From contig JASFXZ010000002.1 of NCBI GenBank assembly GCA_032209605.1, positions 58,318,538 to 58,382,537 of the forward strand: DNA of 64,000 nucleotides, written 5' to 3'. Below the pieces are notes generated by a model. That model made no database searches and had not been told where the DNA came from. It saw nothing but the letters and a program-made list of their open reading frames with translations. A program made the position numbers and the translations under genes. Positions 42,096 to 52,810 of the stretch are shown here, piece by piece. Each line of letters begins with the position of its first letter. Positions within the stretch are counted from its first letter, which is position 1. This stretch comes from Mactromeris polynyma (taxonomy: Eukaryota > Mollusca > Bivalvia > Venerida > Mactridae).

Positions 42096-43299
42096 GGAGA
42101 TGCATGTTATGGGTGATTCCAAAACAAATGAAGCCTAGGTGAAATTTCAAATTGATGTCAGTGTATTCATTTTTATTGCATTTGATAGCCAATAGGTTCA
42201 TGTTTATGCCTTAACATCATCAAGTGGGTAGATACGAAACAATAATGAAATTTTTAGCAGTTTATGTAAACTTTATTAAACATTTTGGTAAAGAAACACC
42301 AAACTTTGGTGTAAAAGTAATCTCATACAATAATTATTATACTGTTTTTGCAGGATGTCTACAACTAGCTAGTGTTTCAACAATATTTTTAACTAAAAAC
42401 AAGTACTACAATTTTTTTTTTCATTTTTTTGTGATCACAAATATAAAAGGCCTGCTAATATGTGTGCCTTTTCTATTCTTGTATTTGAAGTTGAAATAAT
42501 TACTCTTTATTATGAAAAAGTAAATGCTGGATTTTGAACTAATTATTGCAGAGAAGTTAATGTATTACTACCACTTTTCATACTGCCTGCAGTTGTATTA
42601 TTTTCTTGTCTTGTTGACTTTAACTGTCTGTCAGTGCTTTGATTCAGAGGACACTGTCAATGTTTTACAAACAGAAAGTGGATTTAGGATACATGCTTCA
42701 TTATCAATTATTTAAACAAGATGTGAAGGGTAAACCAGCACAGCTACAGGTAATTAAACATGTGCTGATATATAAGAATGCAACTGTTTAATTCAAGCAT
42801 TTCAATTTTTTTTCGTAATTGCACAAAAGTATGTGCAGGTCGCGAAAACATGACATTTCGTATTGTAGTCGTTTCCGTGATTTTTAATGCCCAATTATTT
42901 ACTAATTTAATAAGTTTGTGTCTTGCACTAACCAACTGTCTAATTTGGACCACCCAATGAAGCTTATTCACACCTGGGAGGTCATTAAACAATGTGTTAA
43001 CAAACTCCCGGAATCGTGAAAAACACGAGTGACCTAGAAATCAAGCAGACACAAGCCATTAGAAAAATATTGTTTGTGAGGGGAAACATAAGATATTCAG
43101 CATTAAAAATGGCAAAAAAGGGCACTGGTAGTGTAAATAATCGAAAACAATCGATGCTGTGTTTCAACATCGATTGTCGCCGACTTGACACACGTAGCGA
43201 CGATTATTCGATTCTACTCGATCATCGTTTCATCACTAATCAATACTGCTTTCACTGCCAACATTAGTTTATTTTAGTTAATACCAATTTGTTTTAGCT
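42096..43299. other. probable 3' UTR then non-coding sequence
   Basis: Several short open frames occur but none has motif or splice support. Dispersed ATCGATT and TCGATT motifs around 41800-41850 and 43140-43230 resemble each other in direct orientation and may be remnants of one repeat. Confidence 0.35.
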
Positions 43300-43748
43300 C
43301 GATTGTGATACATACAAAATATCTAAGTCCTAGGCCTTATGCTTTTGGAGTTTTTAAAACTTTCCCTATATAAGTCTATGTAAAATTAAGTATCCCCGGG
43401 AGAGGCCTCCTTTGACCCCAGGGGCATAATTTGAACAATCTTGGTAAATGACCACTAAATTATGCTACATACAAATTATCTAAGCTCTAAGCCTCACTGT
43501 TTTTGAGAAGATTTTAAAAAAATTCTTAATTTTTTTCCTTCCGGATAGAGTTCTACATAAAATGAGATTCTTTGAAAAACTTTGGAAAGCTTCATCCAAG
43601 GAACATTCCTGTGAAGTTTGGTTGAAATTGGCTCAACGGTTTATGAGGAGATGTCAAAAAAGTTTATGCACGACAGATGGAATATGTACGCCGGACGAAA
43701 TGTAATCACAAAAGCTCACCTTGTCACAAAGTGACAGGTGTCAGCTAA
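43300..43748 (+). repeat. tandem-core-type repeat, fragment with family-1-like end
   Basis: CATACAAAATATCTAAGTCC at 43312 recurs as CATACAAATTATCTAAGCTC at 43468, giving a ~157-bp period. The end is ACGCCGGACGAAATGTAATC followed by AAAGCTCACCTTGTCACAAA and GTGACAGGTGTCAGCT. That is the family-1 hairpin with a 3-bp interruption. Confidence 0.6.
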
Positions 43749-43756
43749 ATACATAC

Positions 43757-45674
43757 CTTTGCCAGATTTTATTCCTTTGACTGTATTAGATATTGGCAAA
43801 GTGTCTGCTTCTGAAAGCGAATAGATAAAATATACCATGTGGACCACTTGGGTGGCAAAATATGATTTTACTTTAGTCACCAATATTTGTATACAACTGT
43901 ACATGTATGTCACTTTATCATCATATGATACAAAGAAGCAAAAAACACTTAACCATACACTATTGTGGGACAATACAGACATTAAAAAATAGCTTTTAAG
44001 TTCTTGTAAGTTGTATGTGTTTAATCGTGTCAACACTACACAAATGATGTCCTATAATATATCATTGGGCGGTATTCTTCAGGTTTAATTAAACTTTATC
44101 TGTTTTAAGCCAGAGAGCCCTAAATTGATCTACTACAAGACTTGTTTCATATGTAGCACTTCTCGTGTGCTACATACACACACACACACATACATTTAAT
44201 AACATACCACTGTCTGACTCCATTTCCGAGTCTCTAAGAGTTTGGGGCCTGGGTTCCAGATCATCGATCCTGTCCTCCAAAGACACTGCAGCAGCACTTT
44301 CGGACATTTCTGACTTGTGTACATGGACTGGAGGAGATGGTGGAGACGTTTCTGTTTCTGAAAGAGAATATCTCGACTATACCATCTATTTAGAGGTTAA
44401 TACACGACACAGCCGGTCTGGAAGGCGATAATCGGCCCGGTTAATGAATAATGACCCGAGGGCTTTAGCCCCGAGGGGCATTATTCATTCCGGGCCGATT
44501 ATCGCCTTCCGGACCGGCTGTGTCGTGTATTAAAGTCTTTAATACAATTGTTCAATTTTACAACTCATTGCAAGCAACATAGTAATGAATCAACATTGTT
44601 GCAATAATTTAAATACACTTAAAAGTCTGAACAAACAAAATTAACTTGATAACGTCTTACTTGTATACAACGTACGTCATTTGGCTCCAAAGTGACGTCA
44701 CGTTAACATGGAAAACGTCACGTTCTCACATTCAACGGGATGATTATCATTATCGCTTTGGGGCCCGGGCAGATAGGCGATAATCAAGCGCGTGAGGCCA
44801 TAATCAGCTGGAAATAGGCCTATTTTTGTTACTATATATAGTAACAAGTGTATTAAAAGATTGTTTTTATCATTTATAGCATGTAAATTTATGCTGTCCC
44901 TTCTAATATTGATTGGCTGTAGCTGCAGTGTTCAAAATATGAATTCCTTGATACTTGAACAGCTCTATCTCAGAAAACTAATTTCATAAGGTGATCTACT
45001 ACAAGACTGTTTCATATGTAGCACTTCTCGTGTGCTACATTCATATGTAGCACTTCTCGTGTGCTACATATACACACACACACACACACACACATTTAAT
45101 AACATACCACTGTCTGACTCCATATCCGAGTCCCTAAGAGTTTGGGGCCTGGGTTCCAGATCATCGATCCTGTCCTCCAAAGACACTGCAGCAGCACTTT
45201 CGGACATTTCTGACTTGTGTACATGGACTGGAGGAGATGGTGGAGACGTTTCTGTTTCTGAAAGAGAATATCTTGACTATACTTTGTGGAGCATGTGATT
45301 GTTTTGTCAACAACGTGCAAATGTTGTAATATCAATGGGCTGTAGCTGCAGTATTATATGGTAATTAAATTCATAAATTAAGGATTGGTGTCATGTTCCT
45401 GTTCTACACAAGGAAATTCTACTGTTTAAATTTATCTGCCCTTAACTAGAAAACTATTAACTAAGTATTGTTGGAAACCAGTATGTAGCACATTATCTCA
45501 AACTTACCTATAAATCTACCTTGTAATAAAAAAATCCCACCGTCTGAAACAAGCAGACCAATCTCTGATGGCTAAAGCCAACAGTAGGCAAATCAAGATA
45601 AAAAAAAGCAGAATAACTGATATAACTACTAATATAGCAATTTCTAATTCTTCAGACAATGTGCTGGCAGCCAT
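43757..45674 (-). CDS. small membrane-anchored protein with a duplicated exon (unrecognised)
   Basis: Minus-strand exons: 45674-45520 starts MAASTLSEELEIAILVVISV and continues as a ~23-residue hydrophobic helix followed by RDWSACFRRWDFFITR, so one transmembrane segment with a basic inner side. Exons 45257-45108, 44357-44208 and 43810-43757 follow. The middle two are nearly identical 150-nt exons encoding TETSPPSPPVHVHKSEMSES to DSEMESDSG; the last encodes EADTLPISNTVKGIKSGKG. These three share phase 1-1 and GTATGT donors, so they splice together in frame. The first exon ends in phase 2 at the best donor, so an intervening exon or another donor is needed; that link is unproven. Further 3' exons may lie left of 43757. 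Function unknown. Confidence 0.5.
44208..44357 (-). repeat. duplicated 150-nt exon, copy 2
   Basis: It differs from 45108-45257 by only a few bases and keeps the same acceptor (TTCTCTTTCAG) and donor (GTGGTATGT). The duplication extends through the flanking (AC)n tract and the TGTAGCACTTCTCGTGTGCT block on the left, so it is a genomic segment of about 240 bp, not a retrocopy. Confidence 0.8.
44397..44533. repeat. near-perfect 137-bp palindrome (foldback element)
   Basis: The left arm TTAATACACGACACAGCCGG pairs with the right end CCGGCTGTGTCGTGTATTAA. Complementarity continues inward (GAAGGCGATAATCGGCCCGG with CCGGGCCGATTATCGCCTTC) almost to the centre, GAGGGCTTTAGCCCC. The GC content is well above the surroundings. 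It lies in the intron between the last two listed exons of the membrane-protein gene. Confidence 0.85.
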
Positions 45675-45699
45675 TTTGTACAAAGATGAATCAACAGTT

Positions 45700-45802
45700 T
45701 AATGTTGCCTTCGTTTTGGTGATTGTGTGGCTAGTGTTGCTATGGTTTCTGTGTTGTTTTTGAGAGGGACATTATTATGTGCAAAGTTCGATTTTGTACA
45801 TA
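45700..45802 (+). repeat. left flank of the Academ-like insertion; part of a segmental duplication
   Basis: This matches 54625-54727 (TTTTGGTGATTGTGTGGC, TTCTGTGTTGTTTTTGAGAG). It ends at the ATA that is duplicated by the transposon. Confidence 0.85.
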
Positions 45803-45806
45803 TAGT

Positions 45807-46755
45807 CCAATCAGTCTAGCCCCAAAAATCACCTAACCTAGACAAAATTGCAAAAGAATTTATTTGTGTATTTTCAAGTTGTATAATGTCTAAACTATAA
45901 CCAAGAAAAAATCCCGTTTCCTAAATGTTGCGGAAATACCTTATAATGCTATTTGAATAAGGGCACTGTAATTTTAATTTTTTTCCCTCTGTTATATGTG
46001 AGTGTCTGATTTTATCGCCATTTTAATTCTAGGTACACTAATACCTCTCCTACTTGTAGCCTATTGAAAGTTGATAATTAAATAAGTCTTTACAAGCTAA
46101 ATATCACCAAATAATCGCTTAATTCAAGTTTTAAGCAAAATAAAGAGTGAAACAGGGGGTAAAATTACCCCACCCACTTTTTCAGATTTTTCTTCTTAAA
46201 CAAACATACAACCTAAAATTCTTTCTTTTTGTGAAATATGTTAGGCAAAGGCATTTTTTTCCATTTTGAGTATGACTGAATCATAACTATAAGCCATTGC
46301 TGATTAAACTCAATATATTTGACAATATCAAATGTATCATATAAACATGTATATATGTACAAACATTTAGAGAGTTGGTGTTTAATGGAAACCACACCAT
46401 TGTTATATCCTTAAACTACAGCATTGCTCAATATCAACTAACAAATAGCCAATAAGCATACATACATATATAAGAATCAAATTATAACTCATATAATTGA
46501 TACAACTTAAGATAAGTTCAGAATAAGCAACAGCAACAACAACATGAACATCAAAATACACATGTATGTTTAAATTATCTAACAATCTTATTAAATGAGA
46601 CACAAAATGATAAGCCTTGATGAGCATTTTGTTGCTAAATAAGTTTGACATAATAAATTTTAGTACTGCATCACCATAATCAATGGTTATTACAACATCT
46701 TTACAATAAAAGCACAGTACTGCATCACCATATATGTGAAAGTTATCATCGTTTG
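45807..46755 (-). other. transposon 3' region downstream of the coding exon
   Basis: This AT-rich stretch lies between the stop codon (46758-46756) and the left TIR. A 17-bp motif AGTACTGCATCACCATA occurs twice (46661-46677 and 46716-46732). Short open frames here (60 and 118 codons) have no motif and probably belong to the 3' UTR. Confidence 0.5.
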
Positions 46756-49700
46756 TCAAATATCATCATAATTATTGTCATCTTCTGCAGCCAGTTCTGT
46801 TATTGTTGGAGAATTGGAACAACTAATCCCGCGACACATCCCACATCCTACAGAGCATTCTAAACCATGTTTCCTGCAAGTACAGCGTTTACTGTCACAT
46901 CCCGTTTTACAGTTACACCTTATCACCTTCAGCAAATAGTCTGGTGCTGGTGGCAAAGTCATCTTCACAGGACTCATAATGTTGTCTGATAATTCCCAAC
47001 CCCATTCCAACGGATCGATGTTTTCTTTTCCCATCCATGTTTGGGTTTGCCAAAAAACTCTCATGCTATGAAACATCGCAGCACAAGTGGTGGGAGGTAG
47101 ACTATGAACTTCAACAAAGCTTGTACTGCACGAAACCTTTCTAGCAAACTTTTGATAACGAAGGTGATCCAAAGTTTCAGACGTTCCCCCGTCAAACAAA
47201 GACATCACCGCTTGTTCGCCTGACTTTTTTACAGCGTCTTTGGTTTCTGCATTGATGAATTTGAATGCGTTATCCCGGAAATCCTCTTTTGTACAAAGAA
47301 TTTTAAGAGCTGAGGCTTTGCCAACGCCATGTATTTTTGAAGTGGTATCGCACCCTGTCAATGCATGAATGAAAGGAAGAAGTGTACATATATCATGACC
47401 TAGTACCTGCTTCGTCTTCTGGATATCCCATATTTTTTTTACTTTTCCTCGTTTAGGTCTTATATCTGATCGAAAATATACATTATGTTTCTTTGCATCC
47501 ACATGGTAACAAAGTAAGACAAGCAAGTCTGTATCTTCTCCAACTACGACGGTAGGATTTGTTTCAGCAGACGAGACAGCAGATTGAACAATCAGGTAAT
47601 CAGCATCACTTGGACTTTGTTGCACAGGTATTTCTTGATTTACTAGCGTTTCAATGAGTAGAGCAATGAAGTTCTTCTTGTTGTCAGTATTTCTCAAAAA
47701 TACATCTTTGTTTGTTTTGCATGGTGTGGCTCTTGTAAATAGAACTTTAGTCCCAACTGCACCTTTCTGTCTCCTTAAATGTGTCACGTCTTTAGTAGAT
47801 GGAATGTTGCTGTAACCATCAAAGACAACAATTTGTTTTATGTATCGCTGGTTCAGATAGTTTATGTATTCGTCACAGATTGATCCAAATGTCATGCCTT
47901 TCTGCCATGGAATTCGTTGTAATAGAGAGCCTCCATCTATGACATAAGTGCACTCGTCCGTATTGGGAAAGTTTGTCACTCCACAGTCTCCTAATTTCCA
48001 CATACTATCAGCTAGAAGTGATTTCGAAGGCTGTCTTGGCATACCAGTACTGTCAAAAAGTGAACTTGGAACACTGCATAACTCATATTTAAAAAGATCT
48101 TGTGTATCATCCACTAATCTTCCTGCAGCAGTGATTAACCTTTGAAACAATAATTGCGTATCGATGTTAAAACTTTCTCCAGATAGTGTAATTGACGTTT
48201 TATCAGACATTGTGACGGCTTGCCAAGATCTCTGGAATGAAAAGTCATTTAGGGGTTTCCCTACCATTTTTTGAGTGACACTGGTACCAATATCATTGGC
48301 CTGATCGGCAGTTACTTTACATCCTGCAGTTAAACCAGTTTCAATGTTGCGTAAAGATATATCAGAGGTATTAAATGGATTCCTCTCCTCCAGAAATGAT
48401 ATTACGGCAGTGGTATCTTTTGCGTCCCTCTCAATTCTACACTTGCGAATTTCCTGATGGCCATAATTAGGATTGTTCATACCCAACAGATCTAGCATAG
48501 CATTATTTATCTCTGCTTTGGCTGGCATGGACATCAACCAGAGTGCTCTTTGATTCTCACTTATTCCTCTACCCCTTGTCAGTCCTCCTGTAGTTTTAAG
48601 GGACCTCATCAGTACTTGTTCAATAATTAAGTCCGTTGATAACCCAGCCCAAAGTTTGTCTGTTCTTCGCACAGTATGGTATCCAGAGATAAACGCTTTA
48701 TGTACCCCAGGGTTGCTTGTCTTCAATTGCAGCATATTTTGAAGATAGATGTATGCCGATTTCAAGTAAAGGTTGTGCCCAGATGCTGCGAAGTATGGAA
48801 GCATCCTGTAGACAGACCGTAGATGGTCATGCCAGTTGCTGATCCGTTCAGCTCTGATAAAATCACGCAATATAGAAACCATCTCCATGTACTGGATCCA
48901 AAGTCTTGCTGTGCGATATCCTTTCAAGTATTCTGTCTTAAGTGCCAGTATTTCACACACATATTTCAAGTTTACATCTTCGCATATAGCATCTTTGAGA
49001 GTTTGTTTAGTCTCCAGCTTATCATACAATTCTACTATCCTCTTCATTAACGGCTCATTGTCAGTCTGCTCCTCTTCAGTGATTGATGACACAGAATCTT
49101 CTTGCTCTGTAATGGTTCTTATGTTCAAGGCAGATGATACTAACACCGAGTGAAGTGCTGTATCAACTATAAAATGTCCCCTTACAGCTCTAGCCACTGC
49201 TTTACCAGTCAACATGTGCACTGCTGCATTCGAAGAATATACAGTTTCTAAAACCTCTTTCAAACCAGAACCAGTCATTAAATGTCCTATGCATCCCAGA
49301 AAACTCATCTCAGTGTGAAAACCTCCTAGACGAAGAACAATATGTTTGATAGGGCTTGATGGTTGTGCAGTATCAAGTATGTATGTTGCTTTCTGAAATA
49401 ATGGCTGGTCAAATGTAAGCACTGGTGTAACATCATAGGTTCGACTTATTTTTGCAACGAAGTGCAGTGTAGAGTTTATACATGACAAATCACTCGGAGG
49501 CATGTCTATCATAGGTAGGAATGTAATAGTTGACTTCGGAGAAAAGTTCTCTTTGCTTTCATAGAGATGCATAAATCCTGACCAACTTGGTCTATTTGGT
49601 CGCATTGGATATACAATCTTTGAAAATATGTCAAATACTGTATCTTTACTATTCGGTTCGGTTACATCAAGTTCAGTAAGTTCTTGAAAAAATACTGGTA

Positions 49701-51147
49701 TTATTTCATGTTCAGGGTCTTTAAAATACTTGATTTCAATTCTTCCAAGTTCAACTACTTCATTCACATTGATGTCTCTGCGAGGAATACATACATGAGC
49801 TGGTATACCTGGAGTGTTGCAGGCAATTATTCCCATCCCATGGAATGTGTTGTTACCATCTAATGTTCTGACATTATGGTCTACGTTATCAGCAGAAAAC
49901 TGAACAAATGATCCAGGAAAGAAAGTTGGCATACTTGTATTCAACATAGCAGCTGCATTTGATTCAAACTTCTGCACTTCCCAGTATGAAGAACAAAATC
50001 CCATACTGTTCAGATTATCAATCAAAAATCTGGAGCCAAAATGGTGATACAATTGTACTGCTAGACCAATCTGAAGAGGCGCTTGGATACTTCTGGGTCT
50101 ACAACTTTGTATAATAGCTTGGCCTATAGATCCAGTTTTTACATCTCTATCTTTTTCACTGAGCAGTAAGTTAAGAAGTAACAGCAAGGTCTGTGGCATA
50201 AAAGATATATTTTTCTCACTAGACGAAATAGAGTCCGGTGTAGGATACACATCATTATTAACAGGGAGGTCTAGAATGTCAGATTTTATCAATTTGGCAA
50301 CTGTTTTAATAAGTCTGGTTTTTTCTTCTTCTTCAGTTCGCTGTCGTTTGTTTTCCTTAAAGCTATGTAGTATAGCAGATGCTGTTTGTTTTAAAGTAAA
50401 TCCGTCAGTTCGACCTTCAGCACTACTAACAACCAAAGCGTCACCGAAATACTCTATTAATCTCCTTTTCATATGTTTCGCTGAATATGCATGTTCGCCA
50501 CTCTCTTTCTCCATTAAATGAACCAGCTCCGTAACAGTAACAACATCTTCACTATCTTCCATGAACTCAACAACACTCATAAATCCATCATTTGGATTTT
50601 TACGTGGTCTTCCAATTGGACTTTTCGCAGGAATATCTTTAAATGCTTTTGGGGTATTTCTACCAGTTCTAAAATTGACATTACATAACTGATGATACAA
50701 TGCATCTGCAGCAATCAGATCAATGACAGATGTCAATCTAAAAGAAATAATGTCGGCCCATGTATCATCTCTTTGTGTACATATATCTTTAATTGTTGAC
50801 TGAAAATCAGTGGATCTAACCGGAAATACATCATATCCACGTTTTCTAGATGATATTTTGGCATGTTTTCCACAAAAAAGACATTTATTTTGAAAGTCAA
50901 AGTCATTCTCAGACCTAAGTATCCTCGTTTCCTTAGCATTTTTTTCTGTTTCAATCAATACATGTGACTGTCTTTTATCAGTATATTTTTTTCTACAAGT
51001 TTGGTGCACTTTTTGGCCAACAATTGTTTTAACTTTGTCTTTTTTCAAATGACTAATCTCATTGATGCTCTGACATCCCTTGTCTCTCAGAACGACGATA
51101 TCATCGGTGTTGTTACATGACCTCTCACATATAGCGCATACTTCCAT
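46756..51147 (-). CDS. Academ-like transposase with XPG/FEN-type nuclease and CXC domain
   Basis: A 1463-residue protein, uninterrupted. Starting at the ATG at 51147 gives MEVCAICERSC; it lies directly after a strong acceptor (TTTGTTTCATTTCCAG), so the longer upstream frame to 51198 is intron. Residues 4-90 and ~148-155 hold zinc-type Cys/His (CAICERSC, CLFCGKH). A transposase-like core follows, with FSADNVDHN at about 418-426 (likely first catalytic Asp), RLGGFHTEMSFLG near 606-618 and DLIIEQVLMRSLKTTGGLTR near 839-858 (likely catalytic Glu). A PIN/XPG-like fold follows: YVIDGG near 1068, VVFDGY near 1107, SDADYLIV near 1180, GEDTDLLVLL near 1202, and the helix-hairpin-helix-like GCDTTSKIHGVGKASALKIL near 1264. 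The C-terminus is a CXC/tesmin-like cluster (CNCKTGCDSKRCTCRKHG, about 1411-1444). It is expected to cut the element ends and move the DNA. Catalytic assignments are inferred. Confidence 0.85.
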   Translation of the reverse strand: MEVCAICERSCNNTDDIVVLRDKGCQSINEISHLKKDKVKTIVGQKVHQTCRKKYTDKRQSHVLIETEKNAKETRILRSENDFDFQNKCLFCGKHAKISSRKRGYDVFPVRSTDFQSTIKDICTQRDDTWADIISFRLTSVIDLIAADALYHQLCNVNFRTGRNTPKAFKDIPAKSPIGRPRKNPNDGFMSVVEFMEDSEDVVTVTELVHLMEKESGEHAYSAKHMKRRLIEYFGDALVVSSAEGRTDGFTLKQTASAILHSFKENKRQRTEEEEKTRLIKTVAKLIKSDILDLPVNNDVYPTPDSISSSEKNISFMPQTLLLLLNLLLSEKDRDVKTGSIGQAIIQSCRPRSIQAPLQIGLAVQLYHHFGSRFLIDNLNSMGFCSSYWEVQKFESNAAAMLNTSMPTFFPGSFVQFSADNVDHNVRTLDGNNTFHGMGIIACNTPGIPAHVCIPRRDINVNEVVELGRIEIKYFKDPEHEIIPVFFQELTELDVTEPNSKDTVFDIFSKIVYPMRPNRPSWSGFMHLYESKENFSPKSTITFLPMIDMPPSDLSCINSTLHFVAKISRTYDVTPVLTFDQPLFQKATYILDTAQPSSPIKHIVLRLGGFHTEMSFLGCIGHLMTGSGLKEVLETVYSSNAAVHMLTGKAVARAVRGHFIVDTALHSVLVSSALNIRTITEQEDSVSSITEEEQTDNEPLMKRIVELYDKLETKQTLKDAICEDVNLKYVCEILALKTEYLKGYRTARLWIQYMEMVSILRDFIRAERISNWHDHLRSVYRMLPYFAASGHNLYLKSAYIYLQNMLQLKTSNPGVHKAFISGYHTVRRTDKLWAGLSTDLIIEQVLMRSLKTTGGLTRGRGISENQRALWLMSMPAKAEINNAMLDLLGMNNPNYGHQEIRKCRIERDAKDTTAVISFLEERNPFNTSDISLRNIETGLTAGCKVTADQANDIGTSVTQKMVGKPLNDFSFQRSWQAVTMSDKTSITLSGESFNIDTQLLFQRLITAAGRLVDDTQDLFKYELCSVPSSLFDSTGMPRQPSKSLLADSMWKLGDCGVTNFPNTDECTYVIDGGSLLQRIPWQKGMTFGSICDEYINYLNQRYIKQIVVFDGYSNIPSTKDVTHLRRQKGAVGTKVLFTRATPCKTNKDVFLRNTDNKKNFIALLIETLVNQEIPVQQSPSDADYLIVQSAVSSAETNPTVVVGEDTDLLVLLCYHVDAKKHNVYFRSDIRPKRGKVKKIWDIQKTKQVLGHDICTLLPFIHALTGCDTTSKIHGVGKASALKILCTKEDFRDNAFKFINAETKDAVKKSGEQAVMSLFDGGTSETLDHLRYQKFARKVSCSTSFVEVHSLPPTTCAAMFHSMRVFWQTQTWMGKENIDPLEWGWELSDNIMSPVKMTLPPAPDYLLKVIRCNCKTGCDSKRCTCRKHGLECSVGCGMCRGISCSNSPTITELAAEDDNNYDDI

Positions 51148-52740
51148 CTGGAAATGAAACAAAAGACATTTAAAACTATTTAAAATTGGAAACAACATTT
51201 AACAGACTCCAATTGCAATTTGGGTTTAGGCATGTCAGATGGAACATTAAAAGTAATGAATTATTTACTTGAACCTTTGTTTGTTTGTTGGTTTGGTTTT
51301 ACGGCCAATCAACACAGTATGGTCTTATACTTTAACCTACTTAATGAACATAGCCCTTTATGTAACTTTTTTAATGGTATCAAATTAGTCCTGAAAATGT
51401 TATGCACTGTAACACGACAATTCAACTGGCATGACTTACCTTTATATTACACGTTTGTTAATGAATCATATACTTGTCATCTTCAATATTGTTCAAGATT
51501 GCACACACCATTAAACCATAAACCCTGATATAAGTATCTGAAAAAGAAACACAACAAGTCACTGAACTATAAATATCAATACATGCTTAAGCAAATTGAC
51601 CAACATAATCAGAAACGCAGACAAAATACTAACGTACAAAAAATGACAGTGGATTATAAAAAGGAATATATATCATCACAAATCAATTGAAAACTATTGG
51701 AATGTGATTATTTAATAGGCCTACCTTGTTGCATAGTAAGTTTTATATACATGACCATATTCAACAACATCTTCAGCAACATGTACGTTTTTTCAATACA
51801 GCTATATCAGCAAAATTAAAACCATCACAACTTCTTTGAGGTAACATTAACATCTGAAAATAAACAGTTTAGAAACCTCTAAATATCCATACAAACATTA
51901 AATGTCATTTAAAGTAAAAGCAGAAAACTATAACAAGATAAGAATGATCATCTCGGACTTTCAGAATTAATTTTTACTTATTTTGAAACTAAATGAAACT
52001 TATTTAATTATTAATAATTACCTATTTTAGACAGTCCATGGTTTATAAAAACATGTTTCCTTCCATTCTTCACACTGGTGGTATCTGTCATTCATCTGTA
52101 AACAAAAAATTTAAAAATTAAATTATTACATTCAACTCGCAAAAGTTCTATGACATCATTTATAACGTACGCTAAAATTGAATGTTTTACTCGCTTTTTG
52201 TGACGTAAATGGCGTTCCATAGTTGAAAAAAAGTCGAGCGTGACCTTGATACTATACGTCATCTAAACATTTTAAATTCATTTTTATGGGAATAATATGC
52301 AACATTTCACTATATAATGTTATATTTTACCCTCTTCGGTGCGGTTCTTGCCTCTAAACCATGATTTTAACAGAAACAAAATATCTGTCATCACGCTTGT
52401 CAAATTACTTCTAAGTTGACTAAATGATACTTATATCACACTAAATTGATCAGATTTATATTGAAATCGATTACTTACCTTCCGATCAAACCTCATACAG
52501 CATGTGAACGCAAAAGCTTGTCATATTTCGGAAAATAAATTCAAGCAAGAATGTTTTCGCAAAATTCCGCCATTGAAACATAACATTATGACGTCACAAA
52601 TACAAAGTATGGGCCGCCGTTTGCAACGTTATACTAAGAATGAACATCGCATTTTTTTGGATAATGTTTTATTGAAAATAAAAATAACGGCAAGGTCTAT
52701 CAATGGGGATTTTTTTCTATAAATATCTGGGACTATACTC
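51148..52740 (-). promoter_or_regulatory. multi-exon 5' UTR and promoter region of the transposon gene
   Basis: Minus-strand splice signals define a chain: a first exon ending at about 52479 (AAG then GTAAGT), then exons at about 52095-52023, 51852-51726 and 51538-51442, and then the coding exon. Acceptors are TTTGTTTACAG, GTTTATTTTCAG and GTTTCTTTTTCAG; the donors are GTAATT, GTAGGC and GTAAGT. The second exon begins ATGAATGACAGATACC and has an 18-codon upstream reading frame that ends before its donor. The promoter should lie between about 52500 and the right TIR. This is inferred from signals, not transcripts. Confidence 0.5.
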
Positions 52741-52810
52741 TTTACGAAAATGCAAAAAGAAATTCTTTTGCAATTTTGTCTAGGTTCGGATCTAGACTGA
52801 TTGGACTAAT

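Larger units (their letters stand above)
45803..52808 (-). mobile_element. complete Academ-like DNA transposon, 7,006 bp, with verified empty site
   Basis: The terminal inverted repeats TAGTCCAATCAGTCTAG are perfect for 17 bp, then continue imperfectly (CCTAGACAAAATTGCAAAAG and AATTT on the left arm, with its complement at 52752-52776). ATA flanks both sides (45800-45802 and 52809-52811). The related segment at 54625-55335 runs straight through as TTTTGTACATAGTGTATTTG with a single ATA, which is the pre-insertion structure. Inside is one intact gene on the minus strand (51147-46756) with a multi-exon 5' UTR. A 3-bp duplication with an XPG-type nuclease in the encoded protein matches what is known of the Academ superfamily. 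That name is from recall and needs a database check. Confidence 0.9.

Noticed and set aside
44165..45298. Plus-strand frames over the duplicated exon
   Set aside because: They run through the AC microsatellite. Splice sites and phase symmetry support the minus strand instead.
51148..51198. 17-codon N-terminal extension of the transposase frame
   Set aside because: It lies upstream of a strong splice acceptor directly before the ATG at 51147 and reads as intron.
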